Source of the DNA: Desulfofundulus thermobenzoicus
Lineage (GTDB): Bacteria > Bacillota > Desulfotomaculia > Desulfotomaculales > Desulfovirgulaceae
Assembly (NCBI RefSeq): GCF_009428905.1
Contig: NZ_WHYR01000004.1
Coordinates: 47,291 to 111,290 of the forward strand
Direction: 5' to 3'
DNA length: 64,000 bases
A program made the position numbers and the translations under genes. The notes under the pieces are model-generated. The model had not been told where the DNA came from, did not search any database, and was given only the letters and a program-made list of their open reading frames with translations. Shown here in pieces: positions 1-8,882 of this stretch; within the stretch, counting starts at the first letter, position 1; each line of letters starts with the position of its first letter.

Positions 1-470
1 CCCTGCCTCCTGCATTCAGCCGTCTGAACATGCGCTTTTTTACCCCTTGGGTGGCCATTGTGGCCGTATTTGCCGTGGGCCTGGCCTTTTCGGTGCTCGT
101 TTTGCTCACGGGGCATTACCTGGTATTGATCAATCTGGCGGCGGTCATGGAATCGGTGGTATACGCCCTGGCCGGCCTGGCGGTGATCCGCTTGCGCCGG
201 AAGTTTCCGGAAGAACATTGTCCCTGCCGGGTGGCGGGCGGGGCGGTTGTTCCTGTTACAACGGCGGTAATCTTTGCCGTTCTGGCCCTGGCTGTGGTGT
301 TCACGGATCCGTCGGCGGGTTTTTACCTGCTGGCGGGTTTCCTCCTCTGCCTGTATTATGTAAACCAGGTGGTGCCCGTGCTCAAAAGCCGCTACCAGCC
401 CCGGCGGCCGGCCCGTCGCCGGAGGCCGGTGGCCGAACCGGCCGATCCGGCTGGATTTGAAAAAACGTAA
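1..470 (+). CDS. C-terminal part of an amino acid permease (APC family), cut by the window edge
   Basis: The reading frame is open from base 3 and ends at 470, so only about the last 155 residues are present. Four hydrophobic segments are visible, and the opening residues (LPPAFSRLN, then TPWVAI) match the loop before a late transmembrane helix in APC-superfamily permeases. The tail is short, Arg/Pro-rich and cytoplasmic-looking. The first ATG, at 30, is internal to the protein. The substrate cannot be told from this part. The family transports amino acids or polyamines across the cytoplasmic membrane. Confidence 0.75.
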   Translation, partial: LPPAFSRLNMRFFTPWVAIVAVFAVGLAFSVLVLLTGHYLVLINLAAVMESVVYALAGLAVIRLRRKFPEEHCPCRVAGGAVVPVTTAVIFAVLALAVVFTDPSAGFYLLAGFLLCLYYVNQVVPVLKSRYQPRRPARRRRPVAEPADPAGFEKT

Positions 471-553
471 CTGGAAAACAATTTAATGTTACCAGGTACA
501 TAAAAACTCCTCCAGGAGATTACTTTTTGCCTGCAATTGCCGCCCCGGCTGCC

Positions 554-1438
554 TTATAGGCCCAGCGCCTGGTAGGCCGGCCTGTCGATTACGTTGTCCC
601 GGGAAAGGCCGTGTCTGGCCCGCAGGGTGTAGACGCTTTCCTCCATATCCTCACGCCAGGTGCCGTCGATTTTTCCCTTGAACAGGCCCAGGCGAGCCAG
701 GGTACGCTGTACTTCCATAACGTCGGAGCCGCAAAAATCCCGCCGCAGGTCCCGGTAGGGCGGTTCCCGGTAGGTGAAGGGGTTGCCGATGATAATCACC
801 GGCGCTCCCACGGGAATCCAGGGATATATCTCTTCCACATCCCGGTTGTGCATGCGGATGCAGCCGTGGCTGGCGTAGCTGCCGATGGCCCAGGGCTTGT
901 TGGTACCGTGGATGCCGTAAAGGCCCCAGGGCACGTCCAGCCCCAGCCAGCGGGAGCCGAAACCCGTCCCCCAGTGCATGGCCTTGCGCTTTACCCGGTA
1001 GTTCCCCAGGGGGGTGGGGGTTTCATGCTTGCCCACGGCCACCGGGTACTGCCGGTAGGGTTCCCCGTTGGCCAGAACGGTGAGGGTGCGCCGGGTGGTG
1101 TCAATCAGGATGCTTATCTCACCGGCCGGAGGAGTTCCCTTTTGACCGGAGAGCGGTTGTTCCTCCGGCCGGCCGGTGGTCTGTCGGGTAGCCGGCATCA
1201 TCACTCCGCCGGGTTCCTGTCCCTTGACTGTCCCGCTGTTAAAATTGTCGTGACAACAGTCCGGCGGGGCCGGGAGTTTCGGCCAGTGGTGCGCACCGGT
1301 GGTTGTTTCCGGTGGCTGTTCGGGACGGCACGGGCAGCGGTACGGCGGCTGCTCCTGTCCGGCGGCCGGCAATGCGGTGTAGAGCAGTAAAAAAAGCAGT
1401 GATAAAACAATCTGGTATAATCTGCCCATCATACTCAC
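554..1438 (-). CDS. L,D-transpeptidase (YkuD) with peptidoglycan-binding domain
   Basis: A secreted cell-wall enzyme expected to form 3-3 cross-links or attach groups to peptidoglycan. Residues 1-27 form a signal peptide, followed by a Pro/Cys-rich low-complexity stretch to about residue 105. The YkuD catalytic domain (about 107-218) carries the conserved HGTN (His177) and SHGCIRM (Cys193) motifs. The C-terminal 70 residues look like a peptidoglycan-binding domain. The GTG start at 1438 could be replaced by the ATG at 1432, two codons in, which sits better behind a GGGTGAG sequence. The gene is convergent with the permease. Confidence 0.88.
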   Translation of the reverse strand: MSMMGRLYQIVLSLLFLLLYTALPAAGQEQPPYRCPCRPEQPPETTTGAHHWPKLPAPPDCCHDNFNSGTVKGQEPGGVMMPATRQTTGRPEEQPLSGQKGTPPAGEISILIDTTRRTLTVLANGEPYRQYPVAVGKHETPTPLGNYRVKRKAMHWGTGFGSRWLGLDVPWGLYGIHGTNKPWAIGSYASHGCIRMHNRDVEEIYPWIPVGAPVIIIGNPFTYREPPYRDLRRDFCGSDVMEVQRTLARLGLFKGKIDGTWREDMEESVYTLRARHGLSRDNVIDRPAYQALGL

Positions 1439-1726
1439 TCACCCTTTTTTGACCATGGGCCCGTCAGCCGGCTATGGCGCCGGATGCCGGGCTCTATGGT
1501 TTTCCATAGCTGGTCCTGCCGCCGGATTCCGGGCGGATTATTCAGGCGTGACCGGGGTGTTTTCCCCGGGATTACCGGGTATTGCAGGCATGCCCGGCCT
1601 TTAATCTCCTGCGCTGATCACTACCGGACGGCTGCTATAATTATTTGCCCGCCATGAAAAATTATGCCCCGGGTATTTCATAAAGAGGGATAAATGGAAT
1701 ATAATGGTATAGGGGGTGAACAACCA

Positions 1727-2353
1727 ATGATGGCCATTGCCAAAAAGAAGTCCGTCCGGTGGATGTTTTCCGGCGTAGCGGTTCTGGCTCTGGTCCTTTT
1801 TTTGTGCGGCTGCACCGCCCCGGCCAGAGGAGAGAAACCCTACGTACCGGCTGGCGAGGCCGGGGGACGGGATACCTCTGTTATGCCCGGTGACACTGCC
1901 GGTGCGGGCCAGGGGCAGGCGGGAGGGGAGCCGGGCAAAGCCGTTACCGTGGTACTCTATTTCAGTGATGACCGGGGCTATCTGGTGGCGGTAAAGAAAG
2001 AGATTCCCAGAACACAGGCCATTGCCCGGGCTACCATCGAGGAACTGTGCCGGGGGCCGGTTTCCGGCAGCGGGCTCAATCCCACCATTCCTCCGGGGAC
2101 ACGGCTAAAGGACATCAACATTAAAGACGGTGTGGCCACGGTGGATTTCAGCCGGGAGTTAAAGACAAAGCACTGGGGCGGTTCTTCCGGGGAGTTGCTC
2201 ACCGTTTATTCCATTGTCAACACGCTGACCCAGTTTCCCAGTGTGCAAAAGGTGCAACTGCTGGTGGAGGGGGAACGGCAGCAAACCCTGGCCGGGCATA
2301 TGGATATCAGCCGGCCGCTGCAGAGGGATAGCGGCTTGATCCGTTCCAGATAG
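1727..2353 (+). CDS. GerMN-domain lipoprotein (GerM-like)
   Basis: A probable membrane-anchored lipoprotein. A hydrophobic N-terminus ends in LCGC, a usable lipobox, followed by a flexible Gly/Pro-rich stretch and a GerMN (sporulation and spore germination) domain from about residue 70 to 190, with the typical PTIPPGT and VDFS motifs. The ATG at 1727 is preferred over 1694 because AGGGGGTG lies at good distance. GerM contributes to sporulation and germination in Bacillus subtilis, where gerM sits with racE, rph, rdgB and yfcE homologues. All of these recur within the next 8.5 kb here. Confidence 0.82.
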   Translation: MMAIAKKKSVRWMFSGVAVLALVLFLCGCTAPARGEKPYVPAGEAGGRDTSVMPGDTAGAGQGQAGGEPGKAVTVVLYFSDDRGYLVAVKKEIPRTQAIARATIEELCRGPVSGSGLNPTIPPGTRLKDINIKDGVATVDFSRELKTKHWGGSSGELLTVYSIVNTLTQFPSVQKVQLLVEGERQQTLAGHMDISRPLQRDSGLIRSR

Positions 2354-2386
2354 TGATTTTTATGACGCTGCTGATGGCAACATTTC

Positions 2387-2450
2387 CGCAATGTGTCAAA
2401 GAACCGTCCCCTGTCACGCCGCAATGTGTCAAAGAACCGTCCCCTGTCAC
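2387..2450. repeat. Two direct copies of a 31-bp interspersed repeat
   Basis: Two identical 31-bp copies (2387-2417 and 2420-2450) lie head to tail, with core TGTCAAAGAACCGTCCC followed by CTGTCAC. The same core recurs at 38173-38239 in the same orientation, and in reverse orientation at 28821-28838 and, degenerate, at 38050-38074. The repeat ends carry TGTCA/TGTCAC motifs. It is intergenic at every site. Confidence 0.85.
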
Positions 2451-2599
2451 AGATGACTGTTGTTCCTCTCCAGGGCCATACCAGGGGAGGGATTTCATTC
2501 ATTTTTTGATTTTTCAATGGCAGGATTTCCAGAAAAGATGGAGAAACCCTGATCCAGCAGGTGTCAAACCATGGAGAACAATGGCTGGAGATGGGAGAA

Positions 2600-4519
2600 A
2601 TGAAAATAAAAAAAATATGTCCGGGATTATGCCGCAGGGCAGCCATTTGCCTGACGGCCGGTTTTTTGTGTTTTTCCGCACCTTCCTGGTCCCCGGCGGA
2701 AGGGGTGCCGGAAGTGGTGTTCAAGGTAGGAGAAACCAATTATACCGTCAATGGAGAAACCTTTTCCATGGCCGGCGCAACTCCTTTTATCGAGCAGGGA
2801 CGGACCTTTGTGCCGGTGCGTTACCTGGCCCGGGCGCTGGGTATATCCGAAGAAAATATTCAGTGGGACGGAAAAAACCGAACCGTAGTTATAACGGGGA
2901 GTAAAGCAACCATCCAGCTGATGGTGGGAAGCAAAACCTGTAAGGTTAACGGCCAGGACAGGGAAATGGATGTATCCCCGTTAATAAGGGGGGACCGCAC
3001 CTACCTGCCGGCCCGTTATGTGGCGGACGCCCTGGGTTACGGGGTGGATTACAACGGGCAGGACCGCAGCGTGTATTTGAAACTGGCCGGTTCGCCACCG
3101 GACGCTCAGCAACCGGTACCGGCGGGTACCCGGGTGGAAGTTACCGGCAGTGTGGTCAATGTGCGCAGCGGGCCCGGCGTGGACCATGAAATACTGGCCC
3201 GGGTAAGCCGTGGTGACCGTCTGCCGGTTTTGGGAAAGGTTCCCGAGTGGTACCAGGTGCAGCTGCCCGGGGGGACCAGGGGCTGGATTATAGCTACGTA
3301 TGTGCAGGAAGTGACGGGGCAGCCCGATCAGGGCGGTATAAAACCCGGGGAAGATCCTTCCCGGGGATTGCCCGGCGAGGGGCGTCCTGAACCGGGTAAT
3401 AATGGAAGCGGTGAAAATCCCGGCGGCGGCACGCCGGGGCAGCAGCCGGGCAACGGCGGCAGTGGCAGTGGCACGCCGGGGCAGCAGCCGGGCAACGGCG
3501 GCAGTGGCGGCGGTACACCGGGGCAGCAGCCGGGCAACGGCGGCAGTGGCGGCGGCACGCCGGGACAGCAGCCGGGCAACGAAGATCAACAGGGTCCCGC
3601 GGTGACCAGCCTGAATGTTACCACTGAAGGGAAATATACCAGAGTAAAAGCGATGGCTGAAGGAGCCATGGATTATCATGTTTTCCGCCTGTCCTCTCCG
3701 GACCGGCTGGTGGTGGATTTGACCGGTGTGCGTCCGGGTGAGCATCTTTCCAGCCCGGTAACGGTTAACTCAGCGGCGGTGCAACAGTTGCGGGTGGGCT
3801 GGTTCGGCCGGTCGCCCAACATTACCCGCCTGGTCTTTGAAGTAAAGGGACCGGTACGCTACCGGGCCACCATGTCGGCGGACCGTAAGACCCTGGAATT
3901 ACAGCTGTTCATTCCCGATGCCGGCGATGTTTTGCGGGATACGCTTATTGCCGTGGACGCCGGTCACGGGGGAGAGGATCCCGGGGCCATAGGCAACGGC
4001 CTGCAGGAAAAGGATATCACCTTAAAGCTGGCCCGGCGTTTGGCCGATATGCTTTCGGCCAAAGGGGCCAGACCCCTGCTTACCCGCAGCGACGATTCCA
4101 CGGTGGGTCTTTATGACCGCCCGCAGATGGCCAACCAGGCAGGGGCGGACCTCTTTGTAAGCATCCATATCAACGCCAACACGGACGCCAGCGTCCGGGG
4201 TACGGCCACCTATATTTTAAGTCCGGCCGGTGGGGGGGATCCCGCCCGCCGGGAGGAAAGCAGAAAGCTGGCTGAAAAAATCCAGGCCAACCTGGTTAAA
4301 AACCTGGGTTTGGAGGATGACGGGGTAAGGGAGGCCAATTTTGCCGTCCTGCGGGAATCCACCATGCCGGCGGTGCTGGTGGAGGTGGCCTTCATCAGCA
4401 ATCCCCAGGAGGCGGCCCTGCTGAACCAGGAGTCGTTCCGGGAAAAAGCCTGTCAGGCCATTTTCCAGGGCATTGTGGATTACTTAACCGGGCGGTGGGG
4501 ATCGGGCGGCGGCAATTAG
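2600..4519 (+). CDS. N-acetylmuramoyl-L-alanine amidase with stalk, SH3b, AMIN and Amidase_3 domains
   Basis: A secreted cell-wall hydrolase of about 639 residues that cleaves the bond between MurNAc and L-alanine. Order of parts: signal peptide (1-33), copper-amine-oxidase-type stalk domain (about 35-150), bacterial SH3 domain with NVRSGPG (about 165-235), Gly/Pro/Gln repeat linker (about 245-325), AMIN domain (about 335-430) and Amidase_3 zinc domain (about 440-635). Zinc and catalytic motifs are DAGHGG, QEKD, SIHINA and EVAFISN. The ATG at 2600 has GGAG nine bases upstream; ATG 2591 and GTG 2561 are in-frame alternatives with poorer sites. Confidence 0.9.
   Translation: MKIKKICPGLCRRAAICLTAGFLCFSAPSWSPAEGVPEVVFKVGETNYTVNGETFSMAGATPFIEQGRTFVPVRYLARALGISEENIQWDGKNRTVVITGSKATIQLMVGSKTCKVNGQDREMDVSPLIRGDRTYLPARYVADALGYGVDYNGQDRSVYLKLAGSPPDAQQPVPAGTRVEVTGSVVNVRSGPGVDHEILARVSRGDRLPVLGKVPEWYQVQLPGGTRGWIIATYVQEVTGQPDQGGIKPGEDPSRGLPGEGRPEPGNNGSGENPGGGTPGQQPGNGGSGSGTPGQQPGNGGSGGGTPGQQPGNGGSGGGTPGQQPGNEDQQGPAVTSLNVTTEGKYTRVKAMAEGAMDYHVFRLSSPDRLVVDLTGVRPGEHLSSPVTVNSAAVQQLRVGWFGRSPNITRLVFEVKGPVRYRATMSADRKTLELQLFIPDAGDVLRDTLIAVDAGHGGEDPGAIGNGLQEKDITLKLARRLADMLSAKGARPLLTRSDDSTVGLYDRPQMANQAGADLFVSIHINANTDASVRGTATYILSPAGGGDPARREESRKLAEKIQANLVKNLGLEDDGVREANFAVLRESTMPAVLVEVAFISNPQEAALLNQESFREKACQAIFQGIVDYLTGRWGSGGGN
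3431..3580 (+). repeat. 42-bp tandem repeat encoding the amidase linker
   Basis: Three full copies and one partial copy of a 42-bp unit encode TPGQQPGNGGSGGG-like peptides. Copies start at 3431, 3473, 3515 and 3557 and differ only by a few silent or Ser/Gly changes. The unit lies wholly in frame inside the amidase gene, so it is a coding minisatellite whose copy number could change the distance between the wall-binding and catalytic parts. Confidence 0.9.
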
Positions 4520-4563
4520 GTTTAACCGGTGGAAACACCGGGTGATGCCGCCATCAACGGCAG

Positions 4564-4597
4564 GGTGCCGGGTTGCCCAAATCAACAACCCGGCGCC
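4564..4597 (+). terminator. Possible terminator hairpin after the amidase
   Basis: An 11-bp stem (GGTGCCGGGTT with AACCCGGCGCC, one G-U pair) lies 45 bases after the amidase stop. The T-rich tail is weak and displaced, so it may only be a 3' end stabiliser. Confidence 0.35.
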
Positions 4598-4923
4598 GCC
4601 GGTAACTTTTCCAGAAGGGATCTGACCACATAACAAAATCTGGTAATTGTGAAATATTTATCGCTCCGTAAATCTATGATATGATATATGAGGGTCCTGG
4701 TTAAAGGGGCCTACTTTTTTGTGGCCGCCCGGGCATACGGAAACGGCCGGTACCATATATATCGAAACAGCCGGAGCCGGCCGGTACCGTTTACCGTGGC
4801 GCCGGCCTTACGCCATCCCGGGCGGGACGGGGCCGCACCTGCGCCTGTACCGCCTGCAGGGTAAAAAGATTTACGTCACTTTATTGCCGTGCATAGAATT
4901 TTGCTTTAAGGAGAGATTTTCAA
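4598..4923. other. Intergenic stretch before murI
   Basis: An AT-rich patch at 4625-4690 contains two overlapping TATGAT sequences and a TTGTGA, but the spacing of 22 or more bases is not that of a standard promoter. No credible gene is seen; the short reading frames lack ribosome binding sites and family resemblance. Confidence 0.4.
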
Positions 4924-5733
4924 TTGAGCGATGCCAGACCGGTCGGTCTTTTTGACTCGGGAGTGGGGGGTCTTACCGTTTCCCGGCAGGTTTTCCGCCT
5001 TTTGCCCGGGGAATCCACCATTTATTTTGGTGATAACGCCCACGTGCCCTACGGACCCCGGACTGCGGAGGAACTGGTGGGCTTCGCCCGGGACATACTG
5101 GCTTTTTTGGTTTCCCGCGGGGTTAAATATGTCATCTTTGCCTGCAACACCAACTCGTCCGTCTCCCTATCCGTGGTGCGCAATCTTTTTGCTGTACCGA
5201 TGATCGGCCTGATTGAGCCGGGGGCCAGGGAAGCGGTGCGGGTAAGTACCGGCGGGCGCATCGGTGTTATTGCCACCGAAGCCACCATCAAAAGCGGCGC
5301 ATACCAGAGGGCTTTAAAATCCATGGATGCCGGTCTGGCGGTCTTCGGCCAGGCCGCTCCCCGGCTGGTGCCCCTGGTGGAGGCGGGGATGGCCGGTACG
5401 GCCGAATCTCTGGCCGCCGTTGCCGAATATGGACGTCCGTTAAAGGAGGCGGGTATCGACACCCTTATCCTGGGCTGCACCCATTATCTTTTTTTGGAAA
5501 AGGAATTCCGGCAGGTTCTGGGACCGGAGGTGAAACTGGTGGACCCGGCCGTGGCCACCGTGAAAGCCGCCCGGGAAGAAATGGCCCGCCGGGGATTGTT
5601 GAACGACGCCGGAGGGCCGGCGTGTCACCGTTATTATGTCAGCGGCGACCCCCGGGTATTGCAGGAAGCGGCCCGCTGCTTTTTAGGGTGTGCTATCCCG
5701 CCCGTGGAGCAGGTAAATCTGGATGGGAAGTAG
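4924..5733 (+). CDS. murI: Glutamate racemase
   Basis: Converts L-glutamate to D-glutamate for peptidoglycan. All family signatures are visible: FDSGVGGL near the N-terminus (Asp11), the first catalytic cysteine in ACNTNS (Cys74) and the second in LGCTHY (Cys185). Length (269 residues) is normal. The start is a TTG with AAGGAGAG about nine bases upstream; no in-frame ATG lies near a ribosome binding site. It stands between cell-wall genes and is probably transcribed alone or with the following CoA-dehydratase-like pair. Confidence 0.93.
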   Translation: MSDARPVGLFDSGVGGLTVSRQVFRLLPGESTIYFGDNAHVPYGPRTAEELVGFARDILAFLVSRGVKYVIFACNTNSSVSLSVVRNLFAVPMIGLIEPGAREAVRVSTGGRIGVIATEATIKSGAYQRALKSMDAGLAVFGQAAPRLVPLVEAGMAGTAESLAAVAEYGRPLKEAGIDTLILGCTHYLFLEKEFRQVLGPEVKLVDPAVATVKAAREEMARRGLLNDAGGPACHRYYVSGDPRVLQEAARCFLGCAIPPVEQVNLDGK

Positions 5734-5888
5734 AATATCTGGGTTTACCGGATAAATAATGCCGGTTCCGGGAAGGACTTTGGCCGGGCAGGTGCTTCCC
5801 ATTGGATAAGAAGCAGATCTGCCATCATCAGGACCATCACCCGGAAAAGCAGTAAAATATATGCACCATCACCGAGGAGAACTGTTTT

Positions 5889-6908
5889 ATGGAAATAGTA
5901 CCCGGTAAGGAATCCGGTGGCGGAGTATCTTCCCGCCGGGTGGGGCTGACCACCACCATACCGGTGGAAATAATATACGCCGCTGGCTGTATCCCCGTGG
6001 ATCTAAACAATATCTTTATAACCGACCCCGACCCCGGGGGACTGGTGGAGGAGGCGGAACTGGCCGGTTATCCCCGCAACGTTTGCGCCTGGATCAAGGG
6101 GATTTACAGCACCGTCTTGAAATACGGGGATATCCGCACCCTGGTGGCGGTGACCCAGGGGGACTGCAGCAATACCCACGCCCTCATGGAAACCCTGGAA
6201 CTGGCTGGAGTGGAGGTTATTCCCTTTGCCTATCCCTTCGACCGGGACCGGGACCTGCTGGCCCTGCAACTGGAAAAGCTGATGGGCCGGTTTGGTGTGG
6301 ACTGGCCGGCGGTGAATCGCGCCCGGGAGCGCCTGGACCGGATCCGGCGCAAGGTGTGGGAAATTGACCGCCTTACCTGGCAGGAAAACCTGGTGGGGGG
6401 ATGGGACAACCACCTTTTTCAGGTAAATTGCAGTGACTTTAAAGGGGACCCCGGCGCCTTTGAAAGGGAAGTGGACACCTTTCTGGACCGGTTGGCCCGG
6501 GCCGCTCCCCTGGGACAGAAACTGCGCCTGGGTTATATCGGTGTGCCGCCCATAATGGACGATCTGTACGACTTTCTGGAGGAGCGGGGCGCCCGGGTGG
6601 TGTATAACGAAACCCAGCGCCAGTTCACCCTGCCTTTTGATACGGAGGATCTGGTGGAACGGTATCGCCTGTACAGTTACCCCTACGGCATTTTTTACCG
6701 TTTGGAGGACATCACCCGGGAGGTGGAACGGCGGCAGATCCGCGGGGTCATCCATTATGCCCAGAGTTTTTGTTTCCGGCAGATTGAAGATTTAATTGTG
6801 CGGCAGAAGTTGCATGTGCCCGTGCTGACCCTGGAAGGGGACAAGCCCAACCGCCTGGATGCCCGTACGCGCATGCGTCTGGAGGCTTTTATTGAAATGC
6901 TGCGGTGA
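5889..6908 (+). CDS. 2-hydroxyacyl-CoA dehydratase D-component family protein (double-cubane-cluster-protein-like)
   Basis: Belongs to the HgdB/FldC/BcrB iron-sulfur superfamily: the N-terminal TTTIPVEIIYAAG segment and the VTQGDCSN stretch are typical, and several cysteines (GC, NVC, GDC, NCS, SFC) are placed to bind clusters. It stands alone with an activase gene and has no second dehydratase subunit, no CoA transferase and no enoyl-CoA genes beside it. That single-subunit-plus-activator arrangement is known for the double-cubane cluster protein of Carboxydothermus, which performs ATP-driven low-potential reductions of unknown physiological substrate. Assignment to that branch is inference. 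Confidence 0.75.
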   Translation: MEIVPGKESGGGVSSRRVGLTTTIPVEIIYAAGCIPVDLNNIFITDPDPGGLVEEAELAGYPRNVCAWIKGIYSTVLKYGDIRTLVAVTQGDCSNTHALMETLELAGVEVIPFAYPFDRDRDLLALQLEKLMGRFGVDWPAVNRARERLDRIRRKVWEIDRLTWQENLVGGWDNHLFQVNCSDFKGDPGAFEREVDTFLDRLARAAPLGQKLRLGYIGVPPIMDDLYDFLEERGARVVYNETQRQFTLPFDTEDLVERYRLYSYPYGIFYRLEDITREVERRQIRGVIHYAQSFCFRQIEDLIVRQKLHVPVLTLEGDKPNRLDARTRMRLEAFIEMLR

Positions 6909-7032
6909 CTCCCGGGATGATGGGCTGCAAGGCGCTGCCATCCGTTACACCCGGGGCGCGCCAGCCACGGCCTTCGATATGCCGCCAGCGGTTCCATGAG
7001 CGGTTAATATAGCCATAACGAGGTGCCTGCCA

Positions 7033-7818
7033 TTGTACTGTGGTATCGACCTGGGCAGCCGTAACGTAAAGGTGGCTCTAATGGCCGCGGACGGTGCCCT
7101 GGATTTCTTTATATATGAAACCATTGCCTTTTACCGGGAGCACGGCCGGCTGGTGGAAGGACAGCTGGCCGTGGATATGGCCGCCCTGCTGCCGGCAGGG
7201 GTAAAACCCCTGGCAGTGGTGAGCACGGGCTACGGCCGCCAGACGGTGGCCCTGCGGGGGGCCCGGGCCATTCCCGAGATCAAAGCCCACGTTCTGGGGG
7301 CGGTTTATCTCACGGGGCTTGCGGATTTTACCCTGCTGGACCTGGGCGGTCAGGACAGCAAGGTGGCCCTGGTGCGGGGTGGAAGGCTGGTGGACTTCCA
7401 GACCAATGACAAGTGTGCCGCCAGCACCGGCCGTTATCTGGAAAATATGGCCGCCGTTTTAAATATTACCCTGGACGAGCTCAGCCGCCACTACCGGGAC
7501 CCGGTGGGCCTCACCTCCACCTGTGCCATTTTCGGGGAGACGGAACTGATCGGCAAGGTGGTGGAGGGTCATTCCATCCCTTCCCTGGCGGCGGGGGTCA
7601 ATCATACCATTTTCAAACGCATCCGGCCCATGATCCTGCGCCTGTTCAGTGACACCCTGGTTTTTACCGGGGGTGTGGCCTTAAACGGTGCCCTGCGGCA
7701 GATCCTGGTCGAAGAGCTGGGGGTGCGGGTGGTGGTGCCGGAAAACCCCCAGTATACCGGGGCGGTGGGCTGCTGTGTGGAAGCCAGGGAGGGGCGGGAA
7801 GGTAGAAATGGGGAGTAG
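7033..7818 (+). CDS. Acyl-CoA dehydratase activase (BadF/HgdC-type ATPase)
   Basis: An ASKHA-fold ATPase with a bridging [4Fe-4S] cluster that drives low-potential electrons into a dehydratase-type partner. The phosphate loop GIDLGSRN, the DLGGQDSK motif and the two cluster cysteines in NDKCAAS and STCAIFGE are present. The start is a TTG preceded by GAGGT eight bases upstream. It lies 124 bases after the D-component-like gene and is almost certainly its dedicated activator. Confidence 0.87.
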   Translation: MYCGIDLGSRNVKVALMAADGALDFFIYETIAFYREHGRLVEGQLAVDMAALLPAGVKPLAVVSTGYGRQTVALRGARAIPEIKAHVLGAVYLTGLADFTLLDLGGQDSKVALVRGGRLVDFQTNDKCAASTGRYLENMAAVLNITLDELSRHYRDPVGLTSTCAIFGETELIGKVVEGHSIPSLAAGVNHTIFKRIRPMILRLFSDTLVFTGGVALNGALRQILVEELGVRVVVPENPQYTGAVGCCVEAREGREGRNGE

Positions 7819-8004
7819 TAACGGCTTTAAGACCAGTGACCATTTTCCGAGGAATGTAAGGGCATTGACCCCGGGAGACATGATAGGGTGAGCAGGGGGC
7901 GAACAGGTGGGTTAGACCACCCAAGATAAATTTTAAAAATGGCAGATTGAGTGAGTTTTTTAAAGTATCAATGAAAAATATTGAGATAGGGGGGGTTTTG
8001 CAGT

Positions 8005-8778
8005 ATGCGCATTACAGTGCTGGGCTGCTGGGCACCCTATCCCCGGCCCGGTGGCGCCTGTTCGGGCTACCTGTTGCAGGATGCCGGCGGCAATGTGCTT
8101 ATCGACGCCGGACACGGTTCCTTCAGTCACCTGACCAGGTTTATCCATCACGGGGATCTGCGCGCGGCGGTAATTACCCATCTGCACCCGGATCATTACG
8201 TGGATTTGCACTGCCTGCGCCATGCCGTGGCCGCTGAACTCATGCACAACCGCCGCCAGCGCAAGGTGCAGCTTTTTATACCATCGGAACCGGTACATAT
8301 CTTTGCGGAGCTGTCCGCCTGCACCGATGCCTTTGAAATAATTCCCATTGAAAGCCTGCCGGAGGAAGAGGTGCCCCCGGGGGTGAGGGTGCGCTGCGGT
8401 TCCGTGGGTCCCGTGCAGTTCTTTTTCCTGCCGGCCCGGCATTCCCTGCCCGCATACTCCCTGGGGATAGAAGGATCGGGGTATATGGTCTATTCCGGGG
8501 ACACCGCTCCCACGGAAGAACTGGCCGCCCTGGCCCGGGAGGCGGGAATCTTCCTCTGTGAAGCCAGCGGGCAGGATGGGGACGAAGAGCACTGCGGCGA
8601 CCGGCACATGACCGCCCGGCAGGCCGGAGCCCTGGCCCGGCAGGCAAAGGTGAAGGAACTGATCATTACCCATTTCTTTCCCGAATATGATCTGGAAGCC
8701 CTGAGAGCCCAGGCCGGGGCAGCCTTCGGCGGCCGGGTGGAACTGGCCACGGAAGGGGACACCTACTTTCTTTATTAG
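8005..8778 (+). CDS. MBL-fold metallo-hydrolase
   Basis: A soluble protein of 257 residues with the metallo-beta-lactamase fold: THLHPDH for metal binding near residue 55, later ligands in GDTAP and a C-terminal ITHFFPEY histidine. It resembles the RNase Z/AtsA-like branch that acts on phosphodiesters or cyclic nucleotides, but the substrate is not predictable. The start has a GGGGGG-rich site upstream. It separates the activase from rph. Confidence 0.85.
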   Translation: MRITVLGCWAPYPRPGGACSGYLLQDAGGNVLIDAGHGSFSHLTRFIHHGDLRAAVITHLHPDHYVDLHCLRHAVAAELMHNRRQRKVQLFIPSEPVHIFAELSACTDAFEIIPIESLPEEEVPPGVRVRCGSVGPVQFFFLPARHSLPAYSLGIEGSGYMVYSGDTAPTEELAALAREAGIFLCEASGQDGDEEHCGDRHMTARQAGALARQAKVKELIITHFFPEYDLEALRAQAGAAFGGRVELATEGDTYFLY

Positions 8779-8882
8779 CTTTAGTGCCGGCTGTTGATTC
8801 ACCACTGATTTCTGACGACCAACAATTTATCATTTGAAAAGTCCCCTGTATCCGTCAACCTTTTTAGAGGAGATGCTGAACC

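Noticed and set aside
3431..3580. Regularly spaced repeats that could suggest a CRISPR-like array
   Set aside because: The 42-bp units are contiguous, in frame inside the amidase gene, and encode a Gly/Pro/Gln linker.
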